From: Mucilaginibacter geliditolerans
GTDB taxonomy: Bacteria > Bacteroidota > Bacteroidia > Sphingobacteriales > Sphingobacteriaceae
Length of the DNA stretch: 64,000 nt
NCBI RefSeq assembly: GCF_014200495.1
Contig: NZ_JACHBY010000014.1
Coordinates: forward strand, 13,174-77,173
Direction of reading: 5' to 3'
How positions within the stretch are numbered: position 1 is the stretch's first letter; the number at the start of each line of letters is the position of its first letter. Shown here piece by piece: positions 31,887 through 40,214 of the stretch. The position numbers and the translations under genes were made by a program. Below the pieces are notes generated by a model that was given only the letters and a program-made list of their open reading frames with translations, was not told the DNA's origin and searched no databases.

Positions 31887-34871
31887 TTAGAACAACCTTT
31901 CTTCTAAAAGGTCTTTCCAAATAATAAATCCTTTGTTGTCATCAGAGTAGTCATGCACGATGCGGCTAAACTGTTCAGGGTTAGTTTCAAGATATTGTTG
32001 CCGCCCTTGTGATCGAATCTGTCCAAGGAGTCCATCTATCCGCTTTATATTCCGGTCAAGTTCATAGGCCAACTTTTCAATGTGCCATATATAAGTTGCC
32101 TCTTCAGTATCTAATGTTTCCCAAACCAAATGATATTGATTATTACCGGAAAGTAAAAACACAAATGAGAAAGGCTCCAATACAAAACGAAGTTTCAATA
32201 TGGTTCGTTCGTGTTTTTGGGAAAGGTAACGGAGATGACGATGGTGCTTATATTGTTTAAGTGCCAAAATATTTTCTAATAGATCATCTTCGTTTGTATA
32301 AATCAATTGTTCATTGCCACCTTGTATTTGCACGACATCCAATAGGTTTTCTTCACCTGCTGGGATGCCTTTAATGATTTCTTTATTTAGGAACCGGAAC
32401 CTTACACTTTCAATGAGCTCGCGGTTTATTTTATTAAGATCTTTGGAGGATGCTGATTTAAATACCAGCCTGTTATGTTGGAGAGTAACCCGGATATTAA
32501 TCAACACAGTTGTGCATTTGAGGAACCGGATAAAGTAAGGTTTAAGAACCGTAAACTCTGGCCTGATATTTAAATTTTCTATTTCAAACTCAACTTCTTT
32601 TCCATTAAAGTCAGCAACTGCATATTTAAAAGCAATGCTACCAAACCTAAACTCCAAGTCTTCAATAGGCACTTCAATTTTTTCACTAATTTGATTGCTT
32701 ACTGCTTCGCTTTCATCTATAGGACTTGTTAGGCCACTTTGATCAAGCTTTTTATAATACAGGTTCCTTTTCTGAAATAGTCTTTCCAGGTAGCTGATCT
32801 TGTGGTCGCGATAATCGTAAATGGCAGGTGATACTTCTGATCGCTGTACCCTACCAATGTATTGTATTAACTTGCCTTCAAAAGCGAATGGATAAACTAA
32901 GAATAGACATTCTATATTCTGAATGTCGGTTCCTTCGCCAAAATATTGACCTGTTGTGATCAGTACCTGGAAATCCCCTTTAGTTATGGCCGCCCATTTA
33001 GATTTTTTAGATAAGTCGGAATCTTCGCCACTTAACGCTATGGTATCGTAATGCTGTTTTAAATATTGTTGCAGAGAAGTAATATGCTCTTTTCGCTCTG
33101 TAATAATGACAGCTTTCTTGCCGGAATTTAGCTGTGGTACCACATCATTTAAAATAAGTTGATTTCTTGCTGAATCATGGATCAAAATCTTAAAAAGTGT
33201 TTCGAACTTGTCTGTTTTGGTATTGAAAGGAACAAAGAGGTCGGTATCCCTAATGATAATTTGTGTACCTGTTTGATTTTGCACCTCCGGTGCTTTAACC
33301 TCATGGATGATTTCACCCAAATGAATAAATATCAATTTGCCATCGTTGTATTTCCTAAATGGCGTTGCAGTTAGTCCATACAGGTAGAAACTATTCAGTT
33401 TGCCAATAACCCGCTGATAAGTTTCCGCTGGAACATGGTGGCATTCATCAATGATGATGGTACCGAAAGCATTTATTAGCTCCGGGGAGTCTGTGGATTC
33501 TAATGCCTTTTCCATACTTTGGATCATGGCAACAGTAATGTGTTTACCGGGCTTATTCTTTCCTTGCCCAATACGTCCAATATCCTTTTTAGGAATTCCC
33601 AGGAAGGATTCTATGCGTTCTATCCATTGGTCTGCCAGTTGCTTGCGATGAACTAAAATGAGGGCTGGTTGCTGCTTGTCTTTTATAATGGCCAAACTCA
33701 ATACCGTTTTACCGGAGCCTGGCGGCGCGACAATAATTCCGAAATCTTTTTTAGTAGCTGCTTGCTGCGCAGGTAACTGATATTCCCTTAACGCTATAGA
33801 ACCTTTAAAACTGACTGGTTCTGCCTTTTTTCTTTGATCTTCGAGAACGTAGTCAATTTGTTGCTCTTTACAAAACCGTAATAATCTACCAATAAATCCA
33901 CGGGGGATTGAAATTGATTCTGATGTTTCGTTCAGCAGTTTAAAGTAGCGTTTTACGCCAAATGTATTTTTATTGATGTTCTTTTTTATCTGGTATTCAT
34001 TGTTGGCAAAGTTTAGTTCCTCTTTTAGGAAAGAGACAAGGGAAGCAGGCAATCCTATTCGGTTAATATGAATTTCATTGTTTAATATAATCTCCAGCTT
34101 ACCCGTTATAGGCTGTTCTTTTTGAAATAATCCTGCAGAAAGTTCGTCGTAATTAGTTTGCTCTTTGTAGATGTAATTGAGCTGACTTATGGTAATTCTG
34201 TTGATTGTTTTTAAAAATGCCCACTGATCATCAAAGGGCTTTAATGTTTCAGGGTCAATAAAACAACTGTTGCCATTACTCAAACTCGTCTTATTTAATG
34301 GTATGGCAATGAGGTTACCTAAACCCTTTTTTGAGTGGTAATCCTGATTAGGAAAAAGCCGGTCGAAACTTGAGTTTTTATCGAACACGGAAATCACGCC
34401 TACTTTTTGTAATAGAGACATCATTATCTTTCTGCTTCTGAATGCTTCATAAGGCTCTTCAAAAAATATCCATACGTGGCCGCCTTTGCCGGAACGAGAA
34501 CGTTCTAAGTAGGCAGGTACATCATACTCCTCACAAATTTTAATAAACGTCCTGCATTCCTCAATCCAATTCGCTTCATCAAAATCGGCAGCGATGAACC
34601 AGGATGTGTTATCCTGCAATAATGGGTAAAGGCCTACGACCTGTTCGCCTTTAAGATGTTTAATTAAATGATCGTCAGTCAAGAGTTGGTAAGTCTTATC
34701 AGTAAAGGTTTGAAAAGTACCTCCTTTCATTTGATGTAGCTTGTATCGGTGGGGATCTAAATTGTAAACTGGCATATAGCTGCTTTTGCCACTTTTCTCC
34801 CATCTTATTGCGAATACATCTTCTCTGCCTTTGAATAGGGATTTATACAGATTTAATCGGTCTTCTTTCAT
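31887..34871 (-). CDS. TOTE-type primase fused to a superfamily 2 DEAD/DEAH helicase
   Basis: The 994-residue product has an N-terminal archaeo-eukaryotic primase-like domain of the TOTE conflict-system type (~1-240: WFIAADFDEANW, RSRSGKGGHVWIFFE, IPLNKTSL). A linker follows, then an XPB/RAD25-like SF2 helicase with Walker A APPGSGKT (Lys388), DECHH (Asp475-His479), LTATPFRKY and a C-lobe with GQYFGEGTDIQ and QYIGRVQRSE. The C-terminal ~280 residues are unassigned. Related proteins are found in mobile elements and are proposed to act in conflict with phages or plasmids. The neighbour upstream on the same strand is a Fic protein (87 bp gap). Both lie between the 117-bp repeats. Confidence 0.85.
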   Translation of the reverse strand: MKEDRLNLYKSLFKGREDVFAIRWEKSGKSSYMPVYNLDPHRYKLHQMKGGTFQTFTDKTYQLLTDDHLIKHLKGEQVVGLYPLLQDNTSWFIAADFDEANWIEECRTFIKICEEYDVPAYLERSRSGKGGHVWIFFEEPYEAFRSRKIMMSLLQKVGVISVFDKNSSFDRLFPNQDYHSKKGLGNLIAIPLNKTSLSNGNSCFIDPETLKPFDDQWAFLKTINRITISQLNYIYKEQTNYDELSAGLFQKEQPITGKLEIILNNEIHINRIGLPASLVSFLKEELNFANNEYQIKKNINKNTFGVKRYFKLLNETSESISIPRGFIGRLLRFCKEQQIDYVLEDQRKKAEPVSFKGSIALREYQLPAQQAATKKDFGIIVAPPGSGKTVLSLAIIKDKQQPALILVHRKQLADQWIERIESFLGIPKKDIGRIGQGKNKPGKHITVAMIQSMEKALESTDSPELINAFGTIIIDECHHVPAETYQRVIGKLNSFYLYGLTATPFRKYNDGKLIFIHLGEIIHEVKAPEVQNQTGTQIIIRDTDLFVPFNTKTDKFETLFKILIHDSARNQLILNDVVPQLNSGKKAVIITERKEHITSLQQYLKQHYDTIALSGEDSDLSKKSKWAAITKGDFQVLITTGQYFGEGTDIQNIECLFLVYPFAFEGKLIQYIGRVQRSEVSPAIYDYRDHKISYLERLFQKRNLYYKKLDQSGLTSPIDESEAVSNQISEKIEVPIEDLEFRFGSIAFKYAVADFNGKEVEFEIENLNIRPEFTVLKPYFIRFLKCTTVLINIRVTLQHNRLVFKSASSKDLNKINRELIESVRFRFLNKEIIKGIPAGEENLLDVVQIQGGNEQLIYTNEDDLLENILALKQYKHHRHLRYLSQKHERTILKLRFVLEPFSFVFLLSGNNQYHLVWETLDTEEATYIWHIEKLAYELDRNIKRIDGLLGQIRSQGRQQYLETNPEQFSRIVHDYSDDNKGFIIWKDLLEERLF

Positions 34872-34958
34872 AATGAATAATCTGTCAATCTTTTAAGATA
34901 TTTGAGTAGTAATTAATCAATTACTACAATTCAGATTTTATTTCAATTTATAAGTCTT

Positions 34959-36440
34959 TTACGGCTCAACGATCTTCAATATATATTCATTCCCTTCCTT
35001 AAAAGCATCGCTTCTTATCAAAGTATCATGTATATGTTCCATATCTTCACCTACAAGCGTATTACTGAAAAGCTGTGCCCTTCCAAGCATACGTATATAA
35101 GTATCAGTGTTTTCTTGACGTGTTAATACCCTTAATGCTCCTATGTAATCTTCACGAAAAACTGTTGGAATAATAATCCTTGTTTGTTCTGCCTTGACTA
35201 ACTCTGCATTCATCATTACTCTTGCCATTCTACCGTTACCATCTGCAAATGGGTGAATCTCACTAATAAAGAACATCATATAGGCTGCTTTGGCAAACGG
35301 ATGCTGCAATGCTCTATAAAAGTCGAATCCTGCATGCAGTGTTCCTCTAACCAATGTATGATCAACGAATTCAGTGTCTCCCGCATGGTTATTTTGCGTT
35401 TTGAACTCACCTGGTTTTTTTGATGGACGGGCAGATAGCATTATTCTGTGACGATATTTTAATATACGAATTAATTCCTCTGGTGTAGTAGGGGTTATTT
35501 GCATTTCTTTCTTATTGCTAACGATATGATAAGTTCCTAATATGTCATGTGAATCTTCATCACGAGAAGGCATCGGTTCCCCCGTTTCTATAATCCTTTG
35601 AGCATCTTCTACCTTAAATTTTGTACCTTCAATAAAATTTGAAAAGTAAGCTTCATAAAATGAAAAATTACGAAATGCTTTTAACGATATATTAATATCT
35701 GGAAAATCGGCGAACACTTGTTGCTGAAGTTCTATAAACAGTTTTTCAAAAAGTGAAATACGAGAGGAATCATAAGGATTCCCAAATGCTCGTGCAATAG
35801 CTACAGGTGAAGATAGCAGATTGGTGGACCTGGTATTCAGCAATGCACCAATTATTTTATCCAATTTGGCAAACTCCTTTTCCATGTCTAATTCACTGGC
35901 AATTTGCCTGGCTTTATCCCGAAGTTCATTGAGCCCTTCTTCCCCTCTGATTTGAATAATTTTTTCCAGTTTTTCTTCTATTTCCGGTAAGGCTAACGTT
36001 TTAGAATCAGGGCCTATTTTCCTTGATTCCTGAAGGTTTTCAAGCATTGCACGTTCTTGTCCACTGACATTCAAGGATGCCGTAAATGGGTAATCGCCTT
36101 CGATCATGGGCTTACCTTTCATAATATTTAGGGTTAGACCCGGAAGTTTGGCCTTGCGTTCAAACGTGTAAGTTAGAAATAGATTTCCATTGGATGTAGG
36201 TTTAAATTCTAGCGCCGACCGATGGCTAAGTTGAATTCCTGGATAAAGATGTCCTATAATTTTAAATGCATTACGCCTTACTATTTCTACCGGGTTCTCA
36301 GTTAAATTAGATGTAAATATTTTGGGCGCGATTTTAAGCAGCTTGCCTTCATTGTGTAATTGAGATATGCTGCGACTAATATGAGGTGTACTGGAGGAAA
36401 AAATAATCTCCTGCAGGTGTAAAGGCGTGTGTTTGTCCAT
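34959..36440 (-). CDS. Fic family protein with AbiEi-like N-terminal winged-helix region
   Basis: The 493-residue product has a winged-helix start (~1-60: ISRSISQLHNEGKLLKIAP, KIFTSN) and an AbiEi-antitoxin-like segment (NPVEIVRRNAFKIIGHLYPG, LSHRSALEF). The Fic domain has the autoinhibitory motif SxxxEG at Ser267-Gly272 (SNFIEG) and the full active loop HPFADGNGR at 396-404. It should AMPylate a target when released from self-inhibition. The N-terminus may bind DNA and regulate its own operon. It lies directly upstream of the primase-helicase and is probably co-transcribed with it. The AbiEi relationship is by motif recall and needs profile confirmation. Confidence 0.85.
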   Translation of the reverse strand: MDKHTPLHLQEIIFSSSTPHISRSISQLHNEGKLLKIAPKIFTSNLTENPVEIVRRNAFKIIGHLYPGIQLSHRSALEFKPTSNGNLFLTYTFERKAKLPGLTLNIMKGKPMIEGDYPFTASLNVSGQERAMLENLQESRKIGPDSKTLALPEIEEKLEKIIQIRGEEGLNELRDKARQIASELDMEKEFAKLDKIIGALLNTRSTNLLSSPVAIARAFGNPYDSSRISLFEKLFIELQQQVFADFPDINISLKAFRNFSFYEAYFSNFIEGTKFKVEDAQRIIETGEPMPSRDEDSHDILGTYHIVSNKKEMQITPTTPEELIRILKYRHRIMLSARPSKKPGEFKTQNNHAGDTEFVDHTLVRGTLHAGFDFYRALQHPFAKAAYMMFFISEIHPFADGNGRMARVMMNAELVKAEQTRIIIPTVFREDYIGALRVLTRQENTDTYIRMLGRAQLFSNTLVGEDMEHIHDTLIRSDAFKEGNEYILKIVEP

Positions 36441-36653
36441 GGATCACTGGTCTTAGTAATATTTACTGCTAAAATACCGTATATTACGTTAATAGGCAAA
36501 AATTTAAGGCTAATTGGTATTTTATTGCAAATTATTAAGGCTACTTGCATTGGATTGCAAAAAAATAAGTTTAACTATCTTTAATAAATATTAGTCGGCA
36601 AATTTTTGAATCTAAATGTTAACATTTCTATAATAATTCAGATTACTTCAGAT
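36441..36653 (+). other. Promoter region of the Fic/helicase operon
   Basis: About 210 bp without a convincing ORF. TTGCA-containing repeats lie at 36527-36560 (ATTGCAAATTATTAAGGCTACTTGCATTGGATTGCAA pattern, described in parts): TTGCAAAT, CTTGCAT and ATTGCAA. These could be an operator for the Fic winged helix. Confidence 0.35.
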
Positions 36654-36814
36654 AGACCAAAAGACTATTTACTTTTCAAGAGTACTGTTACAATTATGTT
36701 ACAGCTCAATTTTGATCTTTTAAAAATTACCTGTAAATTGGCTTCTGTAAATCAGAAACGCTGTTTTGCCCCATCTAAAATCGGTTAGAGTAGAAGACTC
36801 ATAATCTTTTGGTC
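36654..36814 (+). repeat. 117-bp direct repeat, right copy, plus tRNA-Met-like att core
   Basis: 36654-36770 matches 31625-31741 without gaps. It contains TGTTACA (36686) and TGTTACAG (36697-36704) at an 11-bp period. At 36795-36814, AGACTCATAATCTTTTGGTC is identical to 12250-12269, the anticodon-arm and variable region of the tRNA-Met-like remnant. Integrase 3 starts 122 bp later. Confidence 0.85.
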
Positions 36815-36936
36815 AGCTTCAGCAAGTTTTCTTGTAGAACTTAACGAAATATCGCTCCTAACATCAACTTAGCCATCTTTTAATCCCCAAATTACGGTCG
36901 GTTAAATACTGTAATCTTGCGGCTAAATCAAATACC

Positions 36937-38175
36937 ATGGCTACGATTTCAGCATTAGTTTACAAACAACAGCAAAAAAATGATGGCACTTATAATGTAA
37001 AAATTAGACTGCATCATAAGAACGAAAGACGACTTATAAAGACCCAGTATTATGTATCTCAACGACATCTGAATGATAAGCTGCAAATTACAGATCCAAT
37101 TATTAATAATTTGACGAACGACACCATTTACGATTATCGAAGGATTATAAGTAAACTCGGCAAAGCACTTAAATCTATGTCCTGTGACGATCTTAAAAAT
37201 TATCTTGAAGGTGGTGATAGTATAGACTTTATAAAGTTTTGTGATGAACATATAGCTATGCTAAAAGAAGCAGACAGAATTGGTACAGCAAATAATCACA
37301 GGACTATAAGAAACAGTTTAGTAGATTATTTTAAGAAAGAATGCGTAACTATAATTGAGATTAATTCTAATATGCTGTTCGCCTATGATTCTTATTTGCG
37401 AACTGGAAGGATAATGAAAAGGAAAAATCATTCAGGTTTAGAGGTTATAATCAAAAAGACTGGGTTAAGTGATAATGGATTGCATAGTCATATGAAAGAT
37501 TTACGTACACTATTTAATGCAGCCCGGGCACGCTATAACAATGAAGATTTAGGTATATATCAAATAGAGCATAATCCTTTTAAAAAATACAAAGTAGGTC
37601 CATCACCGCTAACTAAGAAACGAAATATATCTATCGAAGAATTAAAGATAGTAAGAGATTGTAATACAGAACCAGGCAGCAGAGCAGAACTCGCAAAGGA
37701 TCTCTTCATGCTTTCATTCTATCTCTGTGGTATGAATGCGGTCGACATTTACAAACTAAAAAAAGAAAATATCCAAGACGGAAGGATTAGTTATAATCGC
37801 TCTAAAACAGTACGCCAGAGGAAAGATAATGCATTTATAAGTATCAAAATTATCGAAAAGGCACTTCCTTTATTAAATCAATATATAGAGCAGTTATCAT
37901 TAAAGTATAAAAATAATTTAGGTTTAGATACAGCGCTTAGCAAAGGCATGAAAGAGCTACGTGAGATTACGGGTATTCCTAATATTACATTTTATTATGC
38001 CCGACATACTTTCGCAAATACAGCCCGCAATGCTTGCAGAGTAAGTAAAGATGACCTTGATTTAGCTTTAAACCATGTTGATCAGAGGCATAGGATTCTT
38101 GACATCTATTTGGATAAGGATTGGGGGATTATTGATGAGGTGCAAGAGAAAGTAGTGCAATTGTTAACAAAATAA
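36937..38175 (+). CDS. Tyrosine recombinase/integrase 3
   Basis: The 412-residue product starts MATISALVYKQQQKNDGTYN, is the same length as integrase 1 and is close to it in sequence (LHSHMKDLRTLFNAARA, NPFKKYKVGPSPLTKKRNIS). The catalytic region has CGMNAVDIYKL at the Arg I position (Asn), KTVRQRKD, YYARHTFANTARNACR and the Tyr in DIYLDKDW. By eye it has a more A/T-rich, ATA/AGA-rich codon use than integrase 1, so the two diverged before arriving here. It lies between the att core at 36795 and a T-arm-like sequence at 38204. Confidence 0.9.
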   Translation: MATISALVYKQQQKNDGTYNVKIRLHHKNERRLIKTQYYVSQRHLNDKLQITDPIINNLTNDTIYDYRRIISKLGKALKSMSCDDLKNYLEGGDSIDFIKFCDEHIAMLKEADRIGTANNHRTIRNSLVDYFKKECVTIIEINSNMLFAYDSYLRTGRIMKRKNHSGLEVIIKKTGLSDNGLHSHMKDLRTLFNAARARYNNEDLGIYQIEHNPFKKYKVGPSPLTKKRNISIEELKIVRDCNTEPGSRAELAKDLFMLSFYLCGMNAVDIYKLKKENIQDGRISYNRSKTVRQRKDNAFISIKIIEKALPLLNQYIEQLSLKYKNNLGLDTALSKGMKELREITGIPNITFYYARHTFANTARNACRVSKDDLDLALNHVDQRHRILDIYLDKDWGIIDEVQEKVVQLLTK

Positions 38176-38203
38176 TAAAGATTGTAGGCCATTCAGATGA
38201 TGG

Positions 38204-38217
38204 CTGGTTCGAGCCCA
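38204..38217 (+). repeat. tRNA T-arm-like attachment remnant after integrase 3
   Basis: CTGGTTCGAGCCCA is identical to 12271-12284 in the tRNA-Met-like remnant. Together with 36795-36814 it would restore the contiguous 12250-12284 sequence, as if integrase 3 were inserted between anticodon arm and T-arm. Part of this motif is general tRNA consensus, so chance or another tRNA is possible. Confidence 0.45.
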
Positions 38218-38219
38218 AC

Positions 38220-38506
38220 CTCAGGATGAAGGTGGTAGCAGGATATTTGTACAGTTGATGCATACCGGCAGGATCGGTCATGAGGATAACCTGCCGCGCG
38301 GGCTGCATTTGGTAAGCAGCGCGGCTGTAAAAGCGGCAGGGCCCATCTTTACCGATACCAAGGGCATCCAGGAAAATTCTGAGCCGGTAGCGCTGACAAC
38401 CGAAGGCGTTAAAGATGTTATCAGGGGGCACGTTGTAGCGGCAAAAAATGCTATTGCAGCAGGTTTTGATGGTATTGAACTTCACGGCGCTAATGGCTTT
38501 TTGATA
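38220..38506 (+). pseudogene. Internal fragment of an old yellow enzyme-type NADH:flavin oxidoreductase
   Basis: Reads EGGSRIFVQLMHTGRIGHE..., GLHLVSSAAV, TEGVKDVIRGHVVAAKNAIAAGFDGIELHGANGFLI, the middle of an OYE/NemA-type TIM barrel including the His-x-x-Asn-like FMN/substrate motif (HGAN). The N-terminal ~90 and C-terminal ~170 residues of the family are missing and the sequence becomes unrelated after 38506. It is a remnant between the island end and the glycosidase cluster. Confidence 0.8.
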
Positions 38507-38580
38507 GCCATGCGCCCTCCAAACAACCGGGGCTGTAAGCATAATAGCAGTCAGATATATTTTTTCAATTTTTGCGTTCG

Positions 38581-40176
38581 TTAATTTACCCTGCTTTGCT
38601 GTTCCGGGGAAATGGAATCTGTTATATGAAAAAAGTCAAAGTCAGCCGATCCCCCTATATTTTTTGTAGCATAATTAAACAAAGCAAAACGATAGCCCAT
38701 GAAATGCGGGAAGGTATAGGCCATTTTTAATTGTGTGCCCAATGGTATCCACGTTTTCCCGTTCAGGCTATAAAAAAAATCTGCCACGTCTTTTCTGTTC
38801 GTAAAATTGCATTCCGCCTTAAAGTATACTACCTTTTGGTCCAGGGGGATTTTTTGTACTTCTACAGGTTTTCCGGTGCTTGCATTGATCATGACGACAG
38901 CTTTGCTATCACCGGCTATTTTGACGCCAGCCAACCCGTAATTTTTTTGCAAAAGGCCCAAACCTGCAAAATCACCATCTTTCATGTTAGAAATGTCGAG
39001 AGAAACTGCCCCGGAGCATACCGGGCCTATAGTGCGTTGTGTCAATGAATTTCGTGCCATCACGAAATCAGTGTCAATCCGGCCGGTGGTGAGTCGTAAA
39101 TATCCTTTCCGCGCAGTAACAGACCACAAGCTATTATCCGGGTTATGGTTCCATTGCCAAACCAGCGGTAATGCCCGTTCGCCTTTTTTACGAGTAAATT
39201 CGTCCGAAGCAACAATGCCGGGAATCAAACCTTTACCGGCCGGCAAATCGAGAGTATCGGGCACTTTGCCCTTAGTGCCCAAAACGGGCCATCCATCCTC
39301 CCACTTTACAGGAACCAAATAGGGAATACGGCCCACTGCGCCATAATCGCGGAACAAATAAGAATACCAGGCCCCATTTGGCGCTTCCACCAATCCGCCT
39401 TGCGCCACACCTAAATCCTGGAGGCCAATTCGTCCTTCGTACGGCCCGGTGATTTTATCTGCCCGGTGTATGATAACAGTGCGTACGTGGCCCGGTGGCC
39501 ATGTAATATTGAAAAGATAATATTTGCTGTTTATCTTAAACAGCTGAGAGCCCTCCGGACCGAGACCAGTGCCGCCCGAAGGCACGTTTGCCTTTTTAAT
39601 GATAATTTTGTCCGTTCCGCCGGGTTTTATACCAGAAAGATCGTCCTTTAATTCAACTAACCTTAAATCTCCGCTCCCGCTAATCATATACACTTTTCCG
39701 TCATCATCAAAAAACAAGGAGTGATCACCCAGGTCGGGGGCAAATGACCTGGCTTTCCACGGACCTTTTTCGATATTTTTAGTACTGTAAATGTGCGTTT
39801 TATTGGTATTTGCAGAAAATGTGCTTACATAATAGGTGCCATTATGGAAACGAATGGAACTTGCCCACGACCCCTGCCCATATGCGTTTTTGCCATTTGT
39901 GAGATTTAATGCATCAACGTTTCCTAAAGTATCATATGCATAACCCACCATCTTCCAGGTCACCAGGTCATTCGACTTCATAATCGGTACACCGGGACTC
40001 ATGTGCATCGTTGTGCTGCTCATGTAATAGCTATTGCCTACGCGTACTATTGATATGTCTGGTACATCTGCATAAATAATAGGATTAGTGGCCTTTTGCG
40101 CGTATAAACACGGCGCTATAAGCGTGATAATTAAGGCCGTCATCCATAACCTGTAAATCGCATTTCTCATATTCAC
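38581..40176 (-). CDS. Secreted glycoside hydrolase family 43 enzyme with C-terminal beta-sandwich
   Basis: The 531-residue product has a signal peptide (APCLYAQ). The five-bladed GH43 propeller has NPIIYADVPDISIVRVGNSY (catalytic base Asp), DHSLFFDDDGKVYM (pKa-modulating Asp region) and GPEGSQLFKINSKYYL (acid Glu). A C-terminal ~200-residue lectin-like sandwich (CSGAVSLDISNMKDGDFAGL) is typical of beta-xylosidase/arabinofuranosidase GH43 enzymes. It lies 38 bp downstream of the GH51 gene on the same strand, so they are co-transcribed. Likely role: release of arabinose or xylose. Confidence 0.9.
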   Translation of the reverse strand: MNMRNAIYRLWMTALIITLIAPCLYAQKATNPIIYADVPDISIVRVGNSYYMSSTTMHMSPGVPIMKSNDLVTWKMVGYAYDTLGNVDALNLTNGKNAYGQGSWASSIRFHNGTYYVSTFSANTNKTHIYSTKNIEKGPWKARSFAPDLGDHSLFFDDDGKVYMISGSGDLRLVELKDDLSGIKPGGTDKIIIKKANVPSGGTGLGPEGSQLFKINSKYYLFNITWPPGHVRTVIIHRADKITGPYEGRIGLQDLGVAQGGLVEAPNGAWYSYLFRDYGAVGRIPYLVPVKWEDGWPVLGTKGKVPDTLDLPAGKGLIPGIVASDEFTRKKGERALPLVWQWNHNPDNSLWSVTARKGYLRLTTGRIDTDFVMARNSLTQRTIGPVCSGAVSLDISNMKDGDFAGLGLLQKNYGLAGVKIAGDSKAVVMINASTGKPVEVQKIPLDQKVVYFKAECNFTNRKDVADFFYSLNGKTWIPLGTQLKMAYTFPHFMGYRFALFNYATKNIGGSADFDFFHITDSISPEQQSRVN

Positions 40177-40214
40177 ATTTGTTTTTTTGTCCTACTATTC
40201 GTAGCTGGTTTTAA

